Shown piece after piece: positions 28,256-37,983 of a stretch of 46,427 nt of DNA. The stretch comes from Kiloniellales bacterium (GTDB lineage Bacteria; Pseudomonadota; Alphaproteobacteria; Kiloniellales; JAKSBE01). Location of the stretch: NCBI GenBank assembly GCA_030066685.1, contig JASJBF010000011.1, positions 1 to 46,427 of the forward strand, written 5' to 3'. The notes beneath the pieces were generated by a model. It was not told the DNA's origin and searched no databases. It worked only from the letters and a program-made list of their open reading frames with translations. The translations under genes were made by a program, and so were the position numbers. Numbering within the stretch: position 1 is the stretch's first letter; each line of letters begins with the position of its first letter.

Positions 28256-28878
28256 AGGTGCAGCCGCCCTTGCGCTGGCCCCGCCCCTGCCTGCTCATCG
28301 TCCTGGCGCCGCTGCTCGCGGCCTGCCCGACCGCACCGGAAGAGGGAATCGAGACCAAGGTCGAGAACCCGGCCGAGAAACTTCTGCTGGCCGGCTGGTA
28401 CTACGAGGAGCGCAACCGCCCGCGCCCGGCCGAGCGCCTGATCCGCGAAGCGATCCAGATCTACCAGGCGACGGGCGACCGCCTGGGCCTGGGCCACGCC
28501 TATCGGAGCTACGCGCTCTTCCTGCGCTCCGACGCGGTCAAGCGGGCGGCCGAGCTCTACGGCCGTGAAGGCTTTCTCGATCCCAGCATCACCTACGAAA
28601 ACCGGCTGGCCCAGTCGATCGCCTACCTGGAGCGGGCGGCGACGCTCTACGAGCAGGAAGCCGCCTACGGATGGGTCATCAACGCCCAGCTCCAGCTCGG
28701 CTACGGGCACCACTTCCAGAAGCAAACCGCGGAGGCCTGCGCCGCCTTCGACCGCAGCCTGGAGGTCTACCAGCAGCACCGGGCCTCGACCGAGGCCAGC
28801 ATCCGCCTGCCGCCGGGCGAAAGCAGCTACGAATCCTTCGTGGCGGCGATGAAGGACCAGTCCGAGTGTCCCAAGTGA
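28252..28878 (+). CDS. Lipoprotein with TPR-like helices, coupled to the peptide importer
   Basis: The product is 208 residues from GTG 28252, overlapping the yejF-like stop (ATGTGA). The N-terminus is a lipoprotein signal, LLIVLAPLLAAC, with the lipobox cysteine near residue 25. The rest is helical with TPR-like repeats: KLLLAGWYYEERNRPRPAER, DRLGLGHAYRSYALFLRS and AYGWVINAQLQLGYGHHFQK. It is not a standard Yej component. The overlap suggests co-translation with the importer, but its function is unknown. Confidence 0.75.
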
Positions 28879-28993
28879 CCTCGGGCCCCGAGATCCCCGC
28901 GGCGCCTCGCCGCCCGGTTGAAAGCCCCGGCATTTCCCTGTAGCTCTCGGCCGTCGTGCATCGTTTGACCGCAGGGGCCTGGGGACTCTGGAC

Positions 28994-29923
28994 ATGGCGC
29001 TTCTCTTCAAGGGCGATATCGACCGCGGCGGCAGCTGGGAGCGGGCGCTGGCACGCCACGCGCCCGATCTCGAGCTGCGGTCCTGGCCGCAGCTCGGCGA
29101 TCCGGCCGGGATCGACTATGCCCTGGTCTGGGCGCCGCCGCCGGGCCTGCTGGCCGGGCTGCCGAACCTCAAGGTCATCTTCTCGATCGGCGCCGGCATC
29201 GACCACCTGGCCAGCGATCCCGAGCTGCCGCCGGCGGTGCCCGTGGTGCGCATGGTGGAGCCCGGCCTGACCGCCGGGATGACCGAGTTCGTGGTCATGA
29301 GCGTGCTCTATCACCACCGCTTCATGCTCGACTACCTGGCCCAGCAGCGCGCCCGCGCGTGGCGGGAGATCTCCCAGATCGGCGCGCAGGAGCGGCGGGT
29401 CGGGGTCCTGGGCCTGGGAGTCCTGGGCCAGGACGCCGCCCGGAGTCTGCTGAGCTTCGGCTTCCCGGTCGCCGGCTGGAGCCGCAGCCCCAAGTCGGTG
29501 CCGGGTGTCGAGAGCTTTTCCGGCGTCGAGGGCTTGGCCGCCTTCCTCGGACAGAGCGACATCCTGGTCTGCCTCCTGCCCTCGACCGCCGAGACCCGCG
29601 GCCTGCTGAACGCGGAGGCCCTGTCAGCCCTGCCGCGCGGCGCCGCCATCGTGAACGCCGGCCGCGGCGACCTGATCGTCGAGGCCGACCTGCTGGCGGC
29701 CCTGGACGACGGCCGGGTCGGCGGCGCGACCCTGGACGTCTTCCCGGAGGAGCCGCTGCCGGCCAACAGCCCCTTCTGGGACCATCCGCGGGTCGTGCTC
29801 ACGCCCCACGTCGCCAGCATGACCATCCCCGACAGCGCCGCCGCGGCCGTGGTCGGCCAAATCCGCCGCTTCGAGGCGGGCCAGCCGCTGGAGCACGTGG
29901 TCGAGGTCGCGCGCGGCTACTGA
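28994..29923 (+). CDS. Glyoxylate/hydroxypyruvate reductase A-like D-2-hydroxyacid dehydrogenase
   Basis: The product is 309 residues. The NAD(P)-binding core has VGVLGLGVLGQDAARSLLSFG followed by VAGWSRSPKS, typical of NADPH-using GhrA proteins. Catalytic residues are recognisable in VNAGRGDLIVEADLL (Arg), DVFPEEPLP (Glu) and LTPHVASMT (His). It would reduce glyoxylate or hydroxypyruvate in the cytosol. It is a single gene with no strong ribosome site before the ATG. Confidence 0.88.
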   Translation: MALLFKGDIDRGGSWERALARHAPDLELRSWPQLGDPAGIDYALVWAPPPGLLAGLPNLKVIFSIGAGIDHLASDPELPPAVPVVRMVEPGLTAGMTEFVVMSVLYHHRFMLDYLAQQRARAWREISQIGAQERRVGVLGLGVLGQDAARSLLSFGFPVAGWSRSPKSVPGVESFSGVEGLAAFLGQSDILVCLLPSTAETRGLLNAEALSALPRGAAIVNAGRGDLIVEADLLAALDDGRVGGATLDVFPEEPLPANSPFWDHPRVVLTPHVASMTIPDSAAAAVVGQIRRFEAGQPLEHVVEVARGY

Positions 29924-30034
29924 GCGCGTCGCCGGCTTGGCCTCGGAGGGCGCGCCCGCGCTATCCCGGCGTCCGCTCCGACGCTAATCTGCGCGACGAA
30001 GACGCGTACGCAAGCGCCGCGGGGAGGGAGTCCC

Positions 30035-30478
30035 ATGTTCAACAACATCGTCTGTGCCGTCGACGGCTCCGAGCACGCGCTCAAGGCCGCAGAGGTCGCA
30101 AGCGCCCTGGCCGCCAAGTTCGGCGCCCGGCTGACCTTGCTGACCGTCACCAGGAAGATCACGGTGACGCCGGAGATCAAGCGCTACCTGGAGCTCGAGC
30201 ACCTGACCGGGGAACCGCAGTACGTCCTGGACGAGATGACCAAGCGGATCCTGGAGGCGGCCGCCCAGGCGGCCCGGGCCGCTGGCGTCGCCTCGGTCCA
30301 GACCGAGGTCAGGATCGGCCCGCCGGCCCGGACCATCGTCGACTTCGCCAAGCGCAACGACGCCGACGCCATCGTGCTCGGCAGCCGCGGGGTCGGCGAC
30401 ATCGAGGGCGCCCTGCTGGGCAGCGTGTCGCACAAGGTCGCCAACCTGGCCGCGATGACGGTGATCGCCGTCAAGTGA
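30035..30478 (+). CDS. UspA-family universal stress protein
   Basis: The product is 147 residues, with GGGAGGGAG before the ATG. It starts FNNIVCAVDGSEHALKAAEV, the first strand of the Usp fold. The nucleotide-binding region reads VLGSRGVGDIEGALLGSVSH followed by KVANLAAMTVIAVK, matching GxxGx9G(S/T). It is therefore probably an ATP-binding type. It is a single gene with no partner. Confidence 0.93.
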   Translation: MFNNIVCAVDGSEHALKAAEVASALAAKFGARLTLLTVTRKITVTPEIKRYLELEHLTGEPQYVLDEMTKRILEAAAQAARAAGVASVQTEVRIGPPARTIVDFAKRNDADAIVLGSRGVGDIEGALLGSVSHKVANLAAMTVIAVK

Positions 30479-30529
30479 CCGGCGCCCCGGACGCAAGCGG
30501 GATCAACGCTTGCCGCCTTTCGGGGACCG

Positions 30530-30567
30530 AGAGCACGATTCAGATTTGAAGCCCAATCGGCTTCAAA

Positions 30568-30579
<12 letters not shown>
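30530..30579. repeat. 50-bp hairpin repeat, copy A
   Basis: The outer arms are AGAGCACGATTCAGA at the left and TCATCCCGCTCT at the right; the inner stem is GAAGCC with GGCTTC around CAATC. It belongs to the same family as copies B (35281-35330) and C (35344-35393). The right arm covers the stop and last codons of the M17 peptidase gene. The outermost stem is a hybrid of the B and C types and so is less perfectly paired. Confidence 0.8.
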
Positions 30580-31947
<1,368 letters not shown>

Positions 31948-31985
31948 GGTCCTCGGCTCCCCCTTCCCCTCGGTCGTCCGCCGGA

Positions 31986-32723
31986 TCACGGCAGATTGCC
32001 GACGGTAAGCGCCGCGCCCGACGCCAGCAACAGCCAAAGGACCAGGCGCCGGAACTGGCGGTCGTCGATCCGGCCATAGACGCGATGGCCCAGCCAGGCG
32101 CCCAGAGAGGTCGCCGGCAGGCAGACCAGGCCGAGCAGCAGGACCTCCCGGGTCACGACCCCGCCCAGGGCCTGGGAGATCAGGGCGAGGCTCAGGATCG
32201 TGAGGTTGAAGCCCTGGAAGACGCTGCGCTGCTCGTCCTTGCTCCAGCCCTTCAGGCCGCACCAGATGGTCGGCAGCGGCCCCGAGAGGCCGGCGAAGCC
32301 GCCCAGAACGCCGCCGCCGAAGCCCACCGCGGCATCGGCCAGGCGGCCGCCGAAGCTCAGGACCGGCAGCCTGCGCAGCAGCAGCATGATCCCAGCGTAG
32401 GCCAGCAGGAACAAGCCGACCAGGGCGCGGAAGACCTGCGGATCGAGGAGCCCGAGCAGCAGGACGCCCAGCGGCACGCCGGGCAGGCCGCCCGCCAGGA
32501 AGGGCCGAAGCCGTGACCAGACCAGACTGCGGCGCAAGCTCCAGAGCGATTGCAGCTGGCCGACCACGGAGCAGATCACCACCAGGGGCGCCGCCAGCAG
32601 GGGATCGAGGACGTGCAGCCAGACGCCCAGGGCGACCAGCCCGGTGCCGAAGCCGGCGAGACCGGTCACGAAGCCGGCCAGACCTGCCCCCAAGGCGACG
32701 ATCAGGGCCAGGTCCGGGGTCAT
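31986..32723 (-). CDS. TauE/SafE-family membrane permease
   Basis: The product is 245 residues with about eight hydrophobic helices. It has the two-half organisation of the family: the first begins LALIVALGAGLAGFVTGLAG, and the second has FGGGVLGGFAGLSGPLPTIW. Members export sulfite or organosulfonates, or act in related anion transport; the substrate here is unknown. It may be co-transcribed with the M17 peptidase. Confidence 0.9.
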   Translation of the reverse strand: MTPDLALIVALGAGLAGFVTGLAGFGTGLVALGVWLHVLDPLLAAPLVVICSVVGQLQSLWSLRRSLVWSRLRPFLAGGLPGVPLGVLLLGLLDPQVFRALVGLFLLAYAGIMLLLRRLPVLSFGGRLADAAVGFGGGVLGGFAGLSGPLPTIWCGLKGWSKDEQRSVFQGFNLTILSLALISQALGGVVTREVLLLGLVCLPATSLGAWLGHRVYGRIDDRQFRRLVLWLLLASGAALTVGNLP

Positions 32724-32856
32724 CGGCGAGGGGCGAAGGCGGGCATGGAAGGGTACTCGGTCGGGGGTTGCGCGAAGCCGCCGGCGCCACCGTGCGCTTG
32801 CCTCGGGGACGGCAGCGTCGCTAAATGCCGGTCACGTCACGAAGGGAGGGCTCGAC

Positions 32857-33504
32857 TTGGCCGACTTTACCATCATCCTCGGGAACAAGAACTATTCCTC
32901 CTGGTCGCTGCGCGGCTGGCTGATCCTGGAGGCCAGCGGGGCCGAATACGACGAGGTCGTGATCCCGCTCGACCTTCCCGAAACCAAGGCCGCGATCCGC
33001 GCCCATTCGCCGAGCGGCCGGGTGCCGACCCTGAAGCACGGCGATCTGACCATCTGGGACAGCCTTGCGATCGGCGAGTACCTAGCGGAGTGCTTCCCCG
33101 AGGCCGGCCTCTGGCCCGAGGACCCGAAGCAGCGCGCCCAGGCACGCGCCATCGCCGCCGAGATGCACGCCGGCTTCGCCGCCCTGCGCGAGCACCTGCC
33201 GATGGACCTGCGCGGCCGCTTCCCCGGGCGCGGCCACGACGCGCCGGGCGTCGCCGCCGACATCTTGCGGATCGTCGAGATCTGGGAGGTCTGCCGGCGG
33301 GACTTCGGCCGGGGCGGCGACTTCCTCTTCGGGCGCTTCGGCATCGTCGACGCCTTCTTCGCCCCGGTGGTCGGCCGCTTCGTCACCTACGGCGTGTCGC
33401 TGGAGGGTGCGACCGCCGCCTATCGCGACGCGGTCTGGACCTGGCCGGCGATGAAAGCCTGGCGGACCGCCGCCGAAGCGGAGCCCTGGGTGATCGATCA
33501 GTAG
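32857..33504 (+). CDS. Glutathione S-transferase family protein
   Basis: The product is 215 residues from TTG 32857, chosen because GAAGGGAGG lies seven bases upstream and the protein then begins at the first beta strand. The thioredoxin-like domain has LGNKNYSSWSLRGWLILEAS, with the likely catalytic serine in YSSWS, and GRVPTLKHGDLTIWDSLAIG for glutathione binding. The helical domain follows from about residue 85. The substrate is unknown. Confidence 0.9.
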   Translation: MADFTIILGNKNYSSWSLRGWLILEASGAEYDEVVIPLDLPETKAAIRAHSPSGRVPTLKHGDLTIWDSLAIGEYLAECFPEAGLWPEDPKQRAQARAIAAEMHAGFAALREHLPMDLRGRFPGRGHDAPGVAADILRIVEIWEVCRRDFGRGGDFLFGRFGIVDAFFAPVVGRFVTYGVSLEGATAAYRDAVWTWPAMKAWRTAAEAEPWVIDQ

Positions 33505-33551
33505 CGCCGGGGATCAGTAGCGCCGGGGATCGGCGAAGGCTGCGGCCGCGC

Positions 33552-34232
33552 TCAGCGGCTGAGGGCCAGGTCGCCCGCGGCCTCGGTCTCCAGCACCCGC
33601 TTGGCGGCCTGGCGCAGATCGTCCATCAGGACATCGCTGGCCCGGCCGGCGGCCTCCGGATCGGCCTCGACGATTGCACCCATCACGGCGACGTGGAGCC
33701 GGGCCGAGGGCTCCAGGTCGCTGCCCGCGTGATGGGCGTACCAGAAGCGCCGGCTCAGGGTCTGCATGGGCGCCACGGCGGCCGTGGCAAAACGGTTGCG
33801 AGCGCCCTGGGCGACGATCGCATCGAAGGTCTTGTCCTGGCGCATGAAGCCCTCGAGATCGCCGGCCTCGGCGCGCCGGGTCATGCTGACCGCGCAGTCG
33901 ACCAGCTCGCGGCGCAGCGCGTCCCGGGCCACCGCCGCCGCCCGCCGTGCCAGCAATCGCTCGAGCACCGCGCGAGCCTCGATCAGCGCCAGATGGTCGA
34001 AGGGATTGACCTCGGTGATGACCAGGCCCTTACCGGCCTGGACCCGGATCAGGCCCTGCGCGGCCAGGCGCTGGACCGCCTCGCGGGTCGGGGTGCGGCC
34101 GATCTCGATCATCTCGACCAAGGCCGGCTCGGTAACGGCCTCGCCCGGCTTCAGGCGCAGCGAGACGATCATCTCCTCAAGGCGCCGGAAGGCCTCGTCG
34201 GCCAGCCGCTTTTGTCCATCCGCAGGTCTCAT
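33552..34232 (-). CDS. GntR-family regulator, FadR/FCD subfamily
   Basis: The product is 226 residues. The winged HTH occupies residues ~8-75 (FRRLEEMIVSLRLKPGEAVT, MIEIGRTPTREAVQRLAAQG). The C-terminal FCD domain includes DHLALIEARAVLERLLARRA and HHAGSDLEPSARLHVAVMGA, with histidines that bind metal in this subfamily. It is divergent from a DapA-family gene and probably represses it in response to a carboxylate ligand. Confidence 0.92.
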   Translation of the reverse strand: MRPADGQKRLADEAFRRLEEMIVSLRLKPGEAVTEPALVEMIEIGRTPTREAVQRLAAQGLIRVQAGKGLVITEVNPFDHLALIEARAVLERLLARRAAAVARDALRRELVDCAVSMTRRAEAGDLEGFMRQDKTFDAIVAQGARNRFATAAVAPMQTLSRRFWYAHHAGSDLEPSARLHVAVMGAIVEADPEAAGRASDVLMDDLRQAAKRVLETEAAGDLALSR

Positions 34233-34264
34233 CTGCTTCTCCGCCCGGTTCCGGCGCCAAATTT

Positions 34265-34280
34265 CGTTGGAATTTCAACG
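34265..34280. promoter_or_regulatory. Imperfect palindrome, candidate GntR operator
   Basis: CGTTGGAATTTCAACG is palindromic at 14 of 16 positions and lies 33 bp upstream of the GntR start in the divergent gap. A second symmetric motif, TTGCTAGCAT, lies at 34299-34308 within an AT-rich stretch. Either could be the regulator's site. Confidence 0.4.
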
Positions 34281-34378
34281 GCTCCCGGTACAAATATATT
34301 GCTAGCATATTTCCGCTATGGAAGACTAAGAAAACTTCGGGCCAAGCCCGTCTATCCCGAGCATAAAGGAATTCCGCG

Positions 34379-35275
34379 ATGGCGATCGCCTGGTCGGGCG
34401 TCTTCCCCGCCCTGATGACCGAGTTCAAGCAGGACGAAAGCCTCGACCTGGAAGCGACGGCACGGCACATCGAGTCCTGCCTGGACGCCGGCTGCGAAGG
34501 CTTGGTCATGCTCGGCACTCTAGGCGAGAACGCCTCGCTCATGCCGGAGGAGAAGGAGGCGGTGCTGCGCGGCGCCGTCGAGGCCGCGGCCGGCCGGGTG
34601 CCGGTCCTCTCCGGCGTCGCGGAGTACACCACCGAGCTGGGCATCGCCCACGCAAAGCGCGCGGAGCGCGCCGGCTGCGCCGGCCTGATGGCCCTGCCCT
34701 GCATGGTCTACGAGCAGGACGAGCGCGAGGCCCTGGCCCACTTCGAGTCCCTGGCCGCGGCCAGCGACCTGCCGATCATGATCTACAACAACCCGGTCAG
34801 CTACAAGGTCGACCTCGGCCCGGAGGCCTTCCTCAAACTGGCCGGGAGCGAGACCATCGTCGCGGTCAAGGAATCCTCCCACGACAGCCGCCGGGTCACC
34901 GACATGATCAACGTCTGCGGCGACCGCTATGTGCTGTTCTGCGGGGTCGACGACTTGGTCCTGGAGAACCTGCTGTTCGGTGCCGCCGGCTGGGTCGCCG
35001 GGCTGGTCAACGCCTTCCCCAAGGAGGCGGTGGCGCTCTATCGCCTGGCCGTGGCGGGGCGGGTCGAGGAGGCCCTGGCGCTCTACCGCTGGTTCATGCC
35101 GCTGCTGCATCTCGACGTCGACAAGAAGCTGGTGCAGTACATCAAGCTGGCCAACCAGATCGCCGGCGAGGGCGCCGAGTGGGTCCGACGGCCGCGGCTG
35201 CCGCTGATCGGCGCGGAGCGCGAGCGTGTCACCGGAATCGTCGAGGCTGCGATCGCGCGCCGGCCTTCGATCTGA
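34379..35275 (+). CDS. DapA/NanA-family aldolase or dehydratase
   Basis: The product is 298 residues, with AAAGGA upstream. It is a TIM-barrel class I aldolase: Schiff-base lysine K164 in VAVKESSHD, catalytic tyrosine Y136 in IYNNPVSY, and GTLGENASL in place of the usual GTTGE motif. True DapA usually keeps the two threonines, and lysine synthesis genes are rarely behind a GntR regulator. I therefore favour a catabolic keto-acid aldolase or dehydratase. The substrate is not known. Confidence 0.85.
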   Translation: MAIAWSGVFPALMTEFKQDESLDLEATARHIESCLDAGCEGLVMLGTLGENASLMPEEKEAVLRGAVEAAAGRVPVLSGVAEYTTELGIAHAKRAERAGCAGLMALPCMVYEQDEREALAHFESLAAASDLPIMIYNNPVSYKVDLGPEAFLKLAGSETIVAVKESSHDSRRVTDMINVCGDRYVLFCGVDDLVLENLLFGAAGWVAGLVNAFPKEAVALYRLAVAGRVEEALALYRWFMPLLHLDVDKKLVQYIKLANQIAGEGAEWVRRPRLPLIGAERERVTGIVEAAIARRPSI

Positions 35276-35280
35276 TACCT

Positions 35281-35330
35281 AGAGCACGATGACATGAGGT
35301 CGAATCGACCTCTTGTCTGAATCGTGCTCT
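35281..35330. repeat. 50-bp hairpin repeat, copy B (inverted orientation)
   Basis: The outer stem is AGAGCACGAT with ATCGTGCTCT. The inner stem is GAGGTCG with CGACCTC around a three-base loop. Read on the other strand it aligns along its whole length with copy C, with changes in both stems that keep pairing. It lies just downstream of the DapA-family stop. Confidence 0.85.
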
Positions 35331-35343
35331 AAACTGTTGAAAG

Positions 35344-35393
35344 AGAGCGGGATTCAGACATGAAGCTGGATCGGCTTCATGTCATCCCGCTCT
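35344..35393. repeat. 50-bp hairpin repeat, copy C
   Basis: The outer stem is AGAGCGGGAT with ATCCCGCTCT and the inner stem GAAGC with GCTTC. It faces copy B across 13 bp and is opposite to it in orientation, giving a doublet like those of REP/BIME elements. It sits between the convergent DapA-family and TAXI genes. Confidence 0.85.
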
Positions 35394-35414
35394 AGGAGCC
35401 TCGGTCGAAGCCCG

Positions 35415-36539
35415 CTATTCGGTGACGGTGGCCAGCTCTTCGTAGAAGCGCTCGGCACCCGGATGCAGGGGTATGCCGATGCCCTGAAGGGCGGTTTCCC
35501 GGGTGATCAGCTTGCCGGTCGGATGGCCCCGCCCCAGCAGGCTCGCGGTGTTCTCGTGCCACAGCGCCCGGGTGATCTCGTAGACCGTCTCCTCCTCGAC
35601 CTCCGCACCGACCAGCCACTGCGCACCGACGCTGAGGGTCTCGGTCGCCGGCACGTTGAGGTAGGCCCCGGCCTGGATCCTGTAATGGCCGAAGAAGGGA
35701 TACTTCTTGGTCAGGGCCTCGGCCTCCTCGCCCTTGATCGGCAGCAGGGTGATCGAGGTGTCCTCGGCCAGCGCGCTGACCGCCTTGGCCGGCGGCCCGG
35801 CGATGAAGAAGAAGGCGTCGAGCTCGCCGGCCCGCAGCTTGTCGATCGACAGCCCGGCCGGCACGTAGTGCGCCTCGATGTCCTTGGTGGTCAGCCCGTA
35901 GGCGCGCAGGATCAGGTCGGCGTCGACCTTGGTGCCCGAGCCTTCCTTGTCGAGAGAGACCCGCAGGCCCTTGAGGTCGCGCGGCGAGGTCAGCCGGGCG
36001 TCGCGGCGCACCACGATATGCACGGCCTCGGGGTAGAGGTTGGCGATGGCCCGAAGATTGCCGACCGCGCCTTTCTTGCTGTAGGCGCCCTTGCCGTTGT
36101 AGGCCCAGTAGGCGATGTCGGCCTGGCTGAAGCCGGATTCCAGGAGGCCGCGACCGATGGCGTCGACATTGTCGACCGAGCCGCTGGTCGACTGGGCCAC
36201 CGCGATCAGGCCCGGCACGCCGCAGGAGCCGCCCACCTCGCAGGCCCGGCTGCCGGGCGGGCTGCTGATCGCAGTCGCGATGATGCCGCCGATGGGAAAG
36301 TAGGTGCCGGAGGTCGAGCCAGTGCCGATCCGGAAGAAGCGGATGTCCTCGGCCGAGGCGCCGGGCGAACCGGGAAGCAGGACCGCCCCAACCCCCAGGC
36401 TCAGCGCCGTGGCTGCGCCACCAAGCATGCCGACGAGCCGCAACCAGCGCCGGCGCGGGTGCTGATTTTGCTTTTTCTGTGCTGCCTGCGGGTCCTGCCG
36501 CACGGCTTCAGTCCGATCCCTCCGCCGGCCATCCTTCAT
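35415..36539 (-). CDS. TAXI-family TRAP transporter solute-binding protein
   Basis: The product is about 374 residues from ATG 36539. A charged N-terminus (KDGRRRDRTEAV onward, with PRRRWLRL) and a hydrophobic stretch LVGMLGGAATALSLGVGAVL make a long signal sequence. The mature part begins FFRIGTGSTSGTYFPIGG, a TAXI hallmark, and continues with QSTSGSVDNVDAIGRG and ARLTSPRDLKGLRVSLDKEG. It would bind an organic acid or amino acid for a fused TRAP permease. No such permease lies in the window. Confidence 0.9.
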   Translation of the reverse strand: MKDGRRRDRTEAVRQDPQAAQKKQNQHPRRRWLRLVGMLGGAATALSLGVGAVLLPGSPGASAEDIRFFRIGTGSTSGTYFPIGGIIATAISSPPGSRACEVGGSCGVPGLIAVAQSTSGSVDNVDAIGRGLLESGFSQADIAYWAYNGKGAYSKKGAVGNLRAIANLYPEAVHIVVRRDARLTSPRDLKGLRVSLDKEGSGTKVDADLILRAYGLTTKDIEAHYVPAGLSIDKLRAGELDAFFFIAGPPAKAVSALAEDTSITLLPIKGEEAEALTKKYPFFGHYRIQAGAYLNVPATETLSVGAQWLVGAEVEEETVYEITRALWHENTASLLGRGHPTGKLITRETALQGIGIPLHPGAERFYEELATVTE

Positions 36540-36765
36540 GGATCGCCAATTGTTTGATATATAGCAGTTCGACTTGGTGCCTGCCAGGGCCAGACCCAGG
36601 AGAAGGCCCGGTCCAGGCAAAAATTCGCCCTGAGTCCCTTCTCATGATTTCTGTACGCGCGAAATAATCTCCGGCATCCCCGCAAATAGTGGTTCTTGCG
36701 ATCGACCGGCCGGGTCGGCCTCGTCTTTCCCGTCGACCGGGACGACATCTCCGGTCAGGCCCGCT

Positions 36766-36827
36766 AGTGTGATGGTTTCGAAGCCCGACACATTTCATAT
36801 GCCCGGCTTTGGAAGCCGGATCACACT
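36766..36827. repeat. Palindromic element D
   Basis: AGTGTGAT at the left pairs with ATCACACT at the right. A perfect inner hairpin CCGGCTT-TGG-AAGCCGG lies in the right half, and GGTTTCGAAGCC is near-palindromic in the left half. The layout of a closing stem plus inner hairpins is like copies A-C, but the sequence differs. Confidence 0.6.
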
Positions 36828-36842
36828 GGATTCACCAAGATG

Positions 36843-36893
36843 GTGTCCCTTCGATTCTGAATTTCGCTCCTGCGAACTTCAGACTCGGGACAC
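36843..36893. repeat. Palindromic element E
   Basis: GTGTCCC at 36843-36849 pairs with GGGACAC at 36887-36893 around a 37-bp loop. It directly follows element D and ends 43 bp before the NIPSNAP start. The short stem makes this a weaker call than D. Confidence 0.4.
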
Positions 36894-36935
36894 TTGGGTC
36901 CCGTGGAGACGGATGAGGACGAGGGAGACCGCCGC

Positions 36936-37289
36936 GTGATCAACCAGCTGCGCATCTACGAGATCTTCGAGCACAACAAGGCCGCCTTCCACGGGCGTTT
37001 CCGCGATCACGCCGCCCGGATCATGGCCCGCCACGGCTTCCGGATCCTCGCCATGTGGGAGACCACCTTCGAGCGGGGGACCGAGCGGCGGACCGAGTTC
37101 GTCTACCTGCTGGCCTGGCCGGACGAGGCGGCGAAGGAGGCGGCCTGGGCGTCCTTCATGGCCGACGAGGACTGGCAGGAGATCAAGCGCGTCACCGCCG
37201 CCGAGCACGGCAGCCTGGTCGGCGCCATCGAGGACCGGATCCTGCAGGCGACCGACTACTCGGCTCCGATCGTGCCACCACAGGCCTGA
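36936..37289 (+). CDS. NIPSNAP family protein
   Basis: The product is about 117 residues from GTG 36936, with GAGGGAGA eight bases upstream; an ATG at 36894 would add an acidic tail overlapping element E. The dimeric alpha-beta barrel (ferredoxin-like) pattern of NIPSNAP is clear: INQLRIYEIFEHNKAAFHGR, then HGFRILAMWETTF and EFVYLLAWPDEAAKEAAWAS. The biochemical role of bacterial members is not established. Confidence 0.85.
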   Translation: MINQLRIYEIFEHNKAAFHGRFRDHAARIMARHGFRILAMWETTFERGTERRTEFVYLLAWPDEAAKEAAWASFMADEDWQEIKRVTAAEHGSLVGAIEDRILQATDYSAPIVPPQA

Positions 37290-37293
37290 CCGG

Positions 37294-37500
37294 ATGGGCC
37301 CCACCGGCCTAGCGCTGGGCGCGCGGATCGCCTCGGAGGTCGCGCTGTTCCAGGATCGGGGCCTCGGCGCGATCGCCGAGGACCGGCGCCGTGACCTGAT
37401 CGAGTCCGACGGCGGCTTCGCCGGCAACCCCTACGCCGAGGAGCTGCGCGCCTGGCTTTAGGGCGCCTACGCCTTCGACCCGGACTGCCTCACGGATTGA
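37294..37500 (+). pseudogene. Short frame interrupted by TAG, possible gene remnant
   Basis: From ATG 37294, five bases after the NIPSNAP stop, a frame runs 55 codons and ends GNPYAEELRAWL followed by TAG at 37459-37461. Reading on in frame gives GAYAFDPDCLTD and TGA at 37498-37500. The NPYxxxLRAW pattern vaguely resembles small ribosome-modulation-factor-like proteins. It may be a gene with a nonsense mutation or a chance frame; I cannot decide. Confidence 0.3.
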
Positions 37501-37539
37501 GCGCAGCCTGCCCCCGGCCGCGTCCGCTTCGAGCTTCCC

Positions 37540-37983
37540 CTACGACCCCGTCAGGGAGAGGGCGAGCCAGAACACGAAGAGATAGCGCGCGAGCTTGCCG
37601 ATCGTGACCAGCAGCAGGAAGGGCAGGAGCCGGACCCGGAAGGCGCCGGCGATGACCGTCAGGGGATCGCCGACGACCGGGGCCCAGGCAAAGAGCAGCG
37701 ACCAGACGCCGTAGCGCGCGAACCAGCCGGCCGCCTGGGCGTAGCGGCGCGGCGACACCGGGAACCACCTGCGGTCCCGGAAGGCCGCGAGGAAGCGGCC
37801 GCAAACCCAGTTGACCAGGGAGCCGAGAACGTTGCCGGCCACCGCCGCGGCCAGAAGCAGCCAGGGCGCGCCACGCCCGGACACCACGAGCCCGGTCAGC
37901 AGGGCCTCCGAAGACCCCGGGAGCAGGGTCGCCGAGAGCAAGGCGCTGAGGAAGAGACCGCCATAGACGGCAAGGTCCGCCAT
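37540..37983 (-). CDS. YqaA-family small DedA-like membrane protein
   Basis: The product is 147 residues with about four membrane segments. It has the short SNARE-associated/DedA core of YqaA: LPGSSEALLTGLVVSG, AAAVAGNVLGSLVNWVCGRF, FARYGVWSLLFAWAPVVGDP and LTVIAGAFRVRLLPFLLLVT. The family is thought to act in envelope or lipid homeostasis; the specific role is unknown. It is divergent from the acyl-CoA ligase gene. Confidence 0.88.
   Translation of the reverse strand: MADLAVYGGLFLSALLSATLLPGSSEALLTGLVVSGRGAPWLLLAAAVAGNVLGSLVNWVCGRFLAAFRDRRWFPVSPRRYAQAAGWFARYGVWSLLFAWAPVVGDPLTVIAGAFRVRLLPFLLLVTIGKLARYLFVFWLALSLTGS

Larger units (their letters stand above)
36540..36935. other. 396-bp intergenic region with two stem-loop elements
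   Basis: This gap separates the divergent TAXI and NIPSNAP genes. It holds two palindromes (36766-36827 and 36843-36893), annotated separately, and must also hold both promoters. No protein frame is convincing. Confidence 0.5.

Noticed and set aside
35281-35393. tRNA-like reading of the GTCGAAT segment
   Set aside because: No acceptor stem, D or anticodon arms are present; it is the centre of the hairpin repeat.
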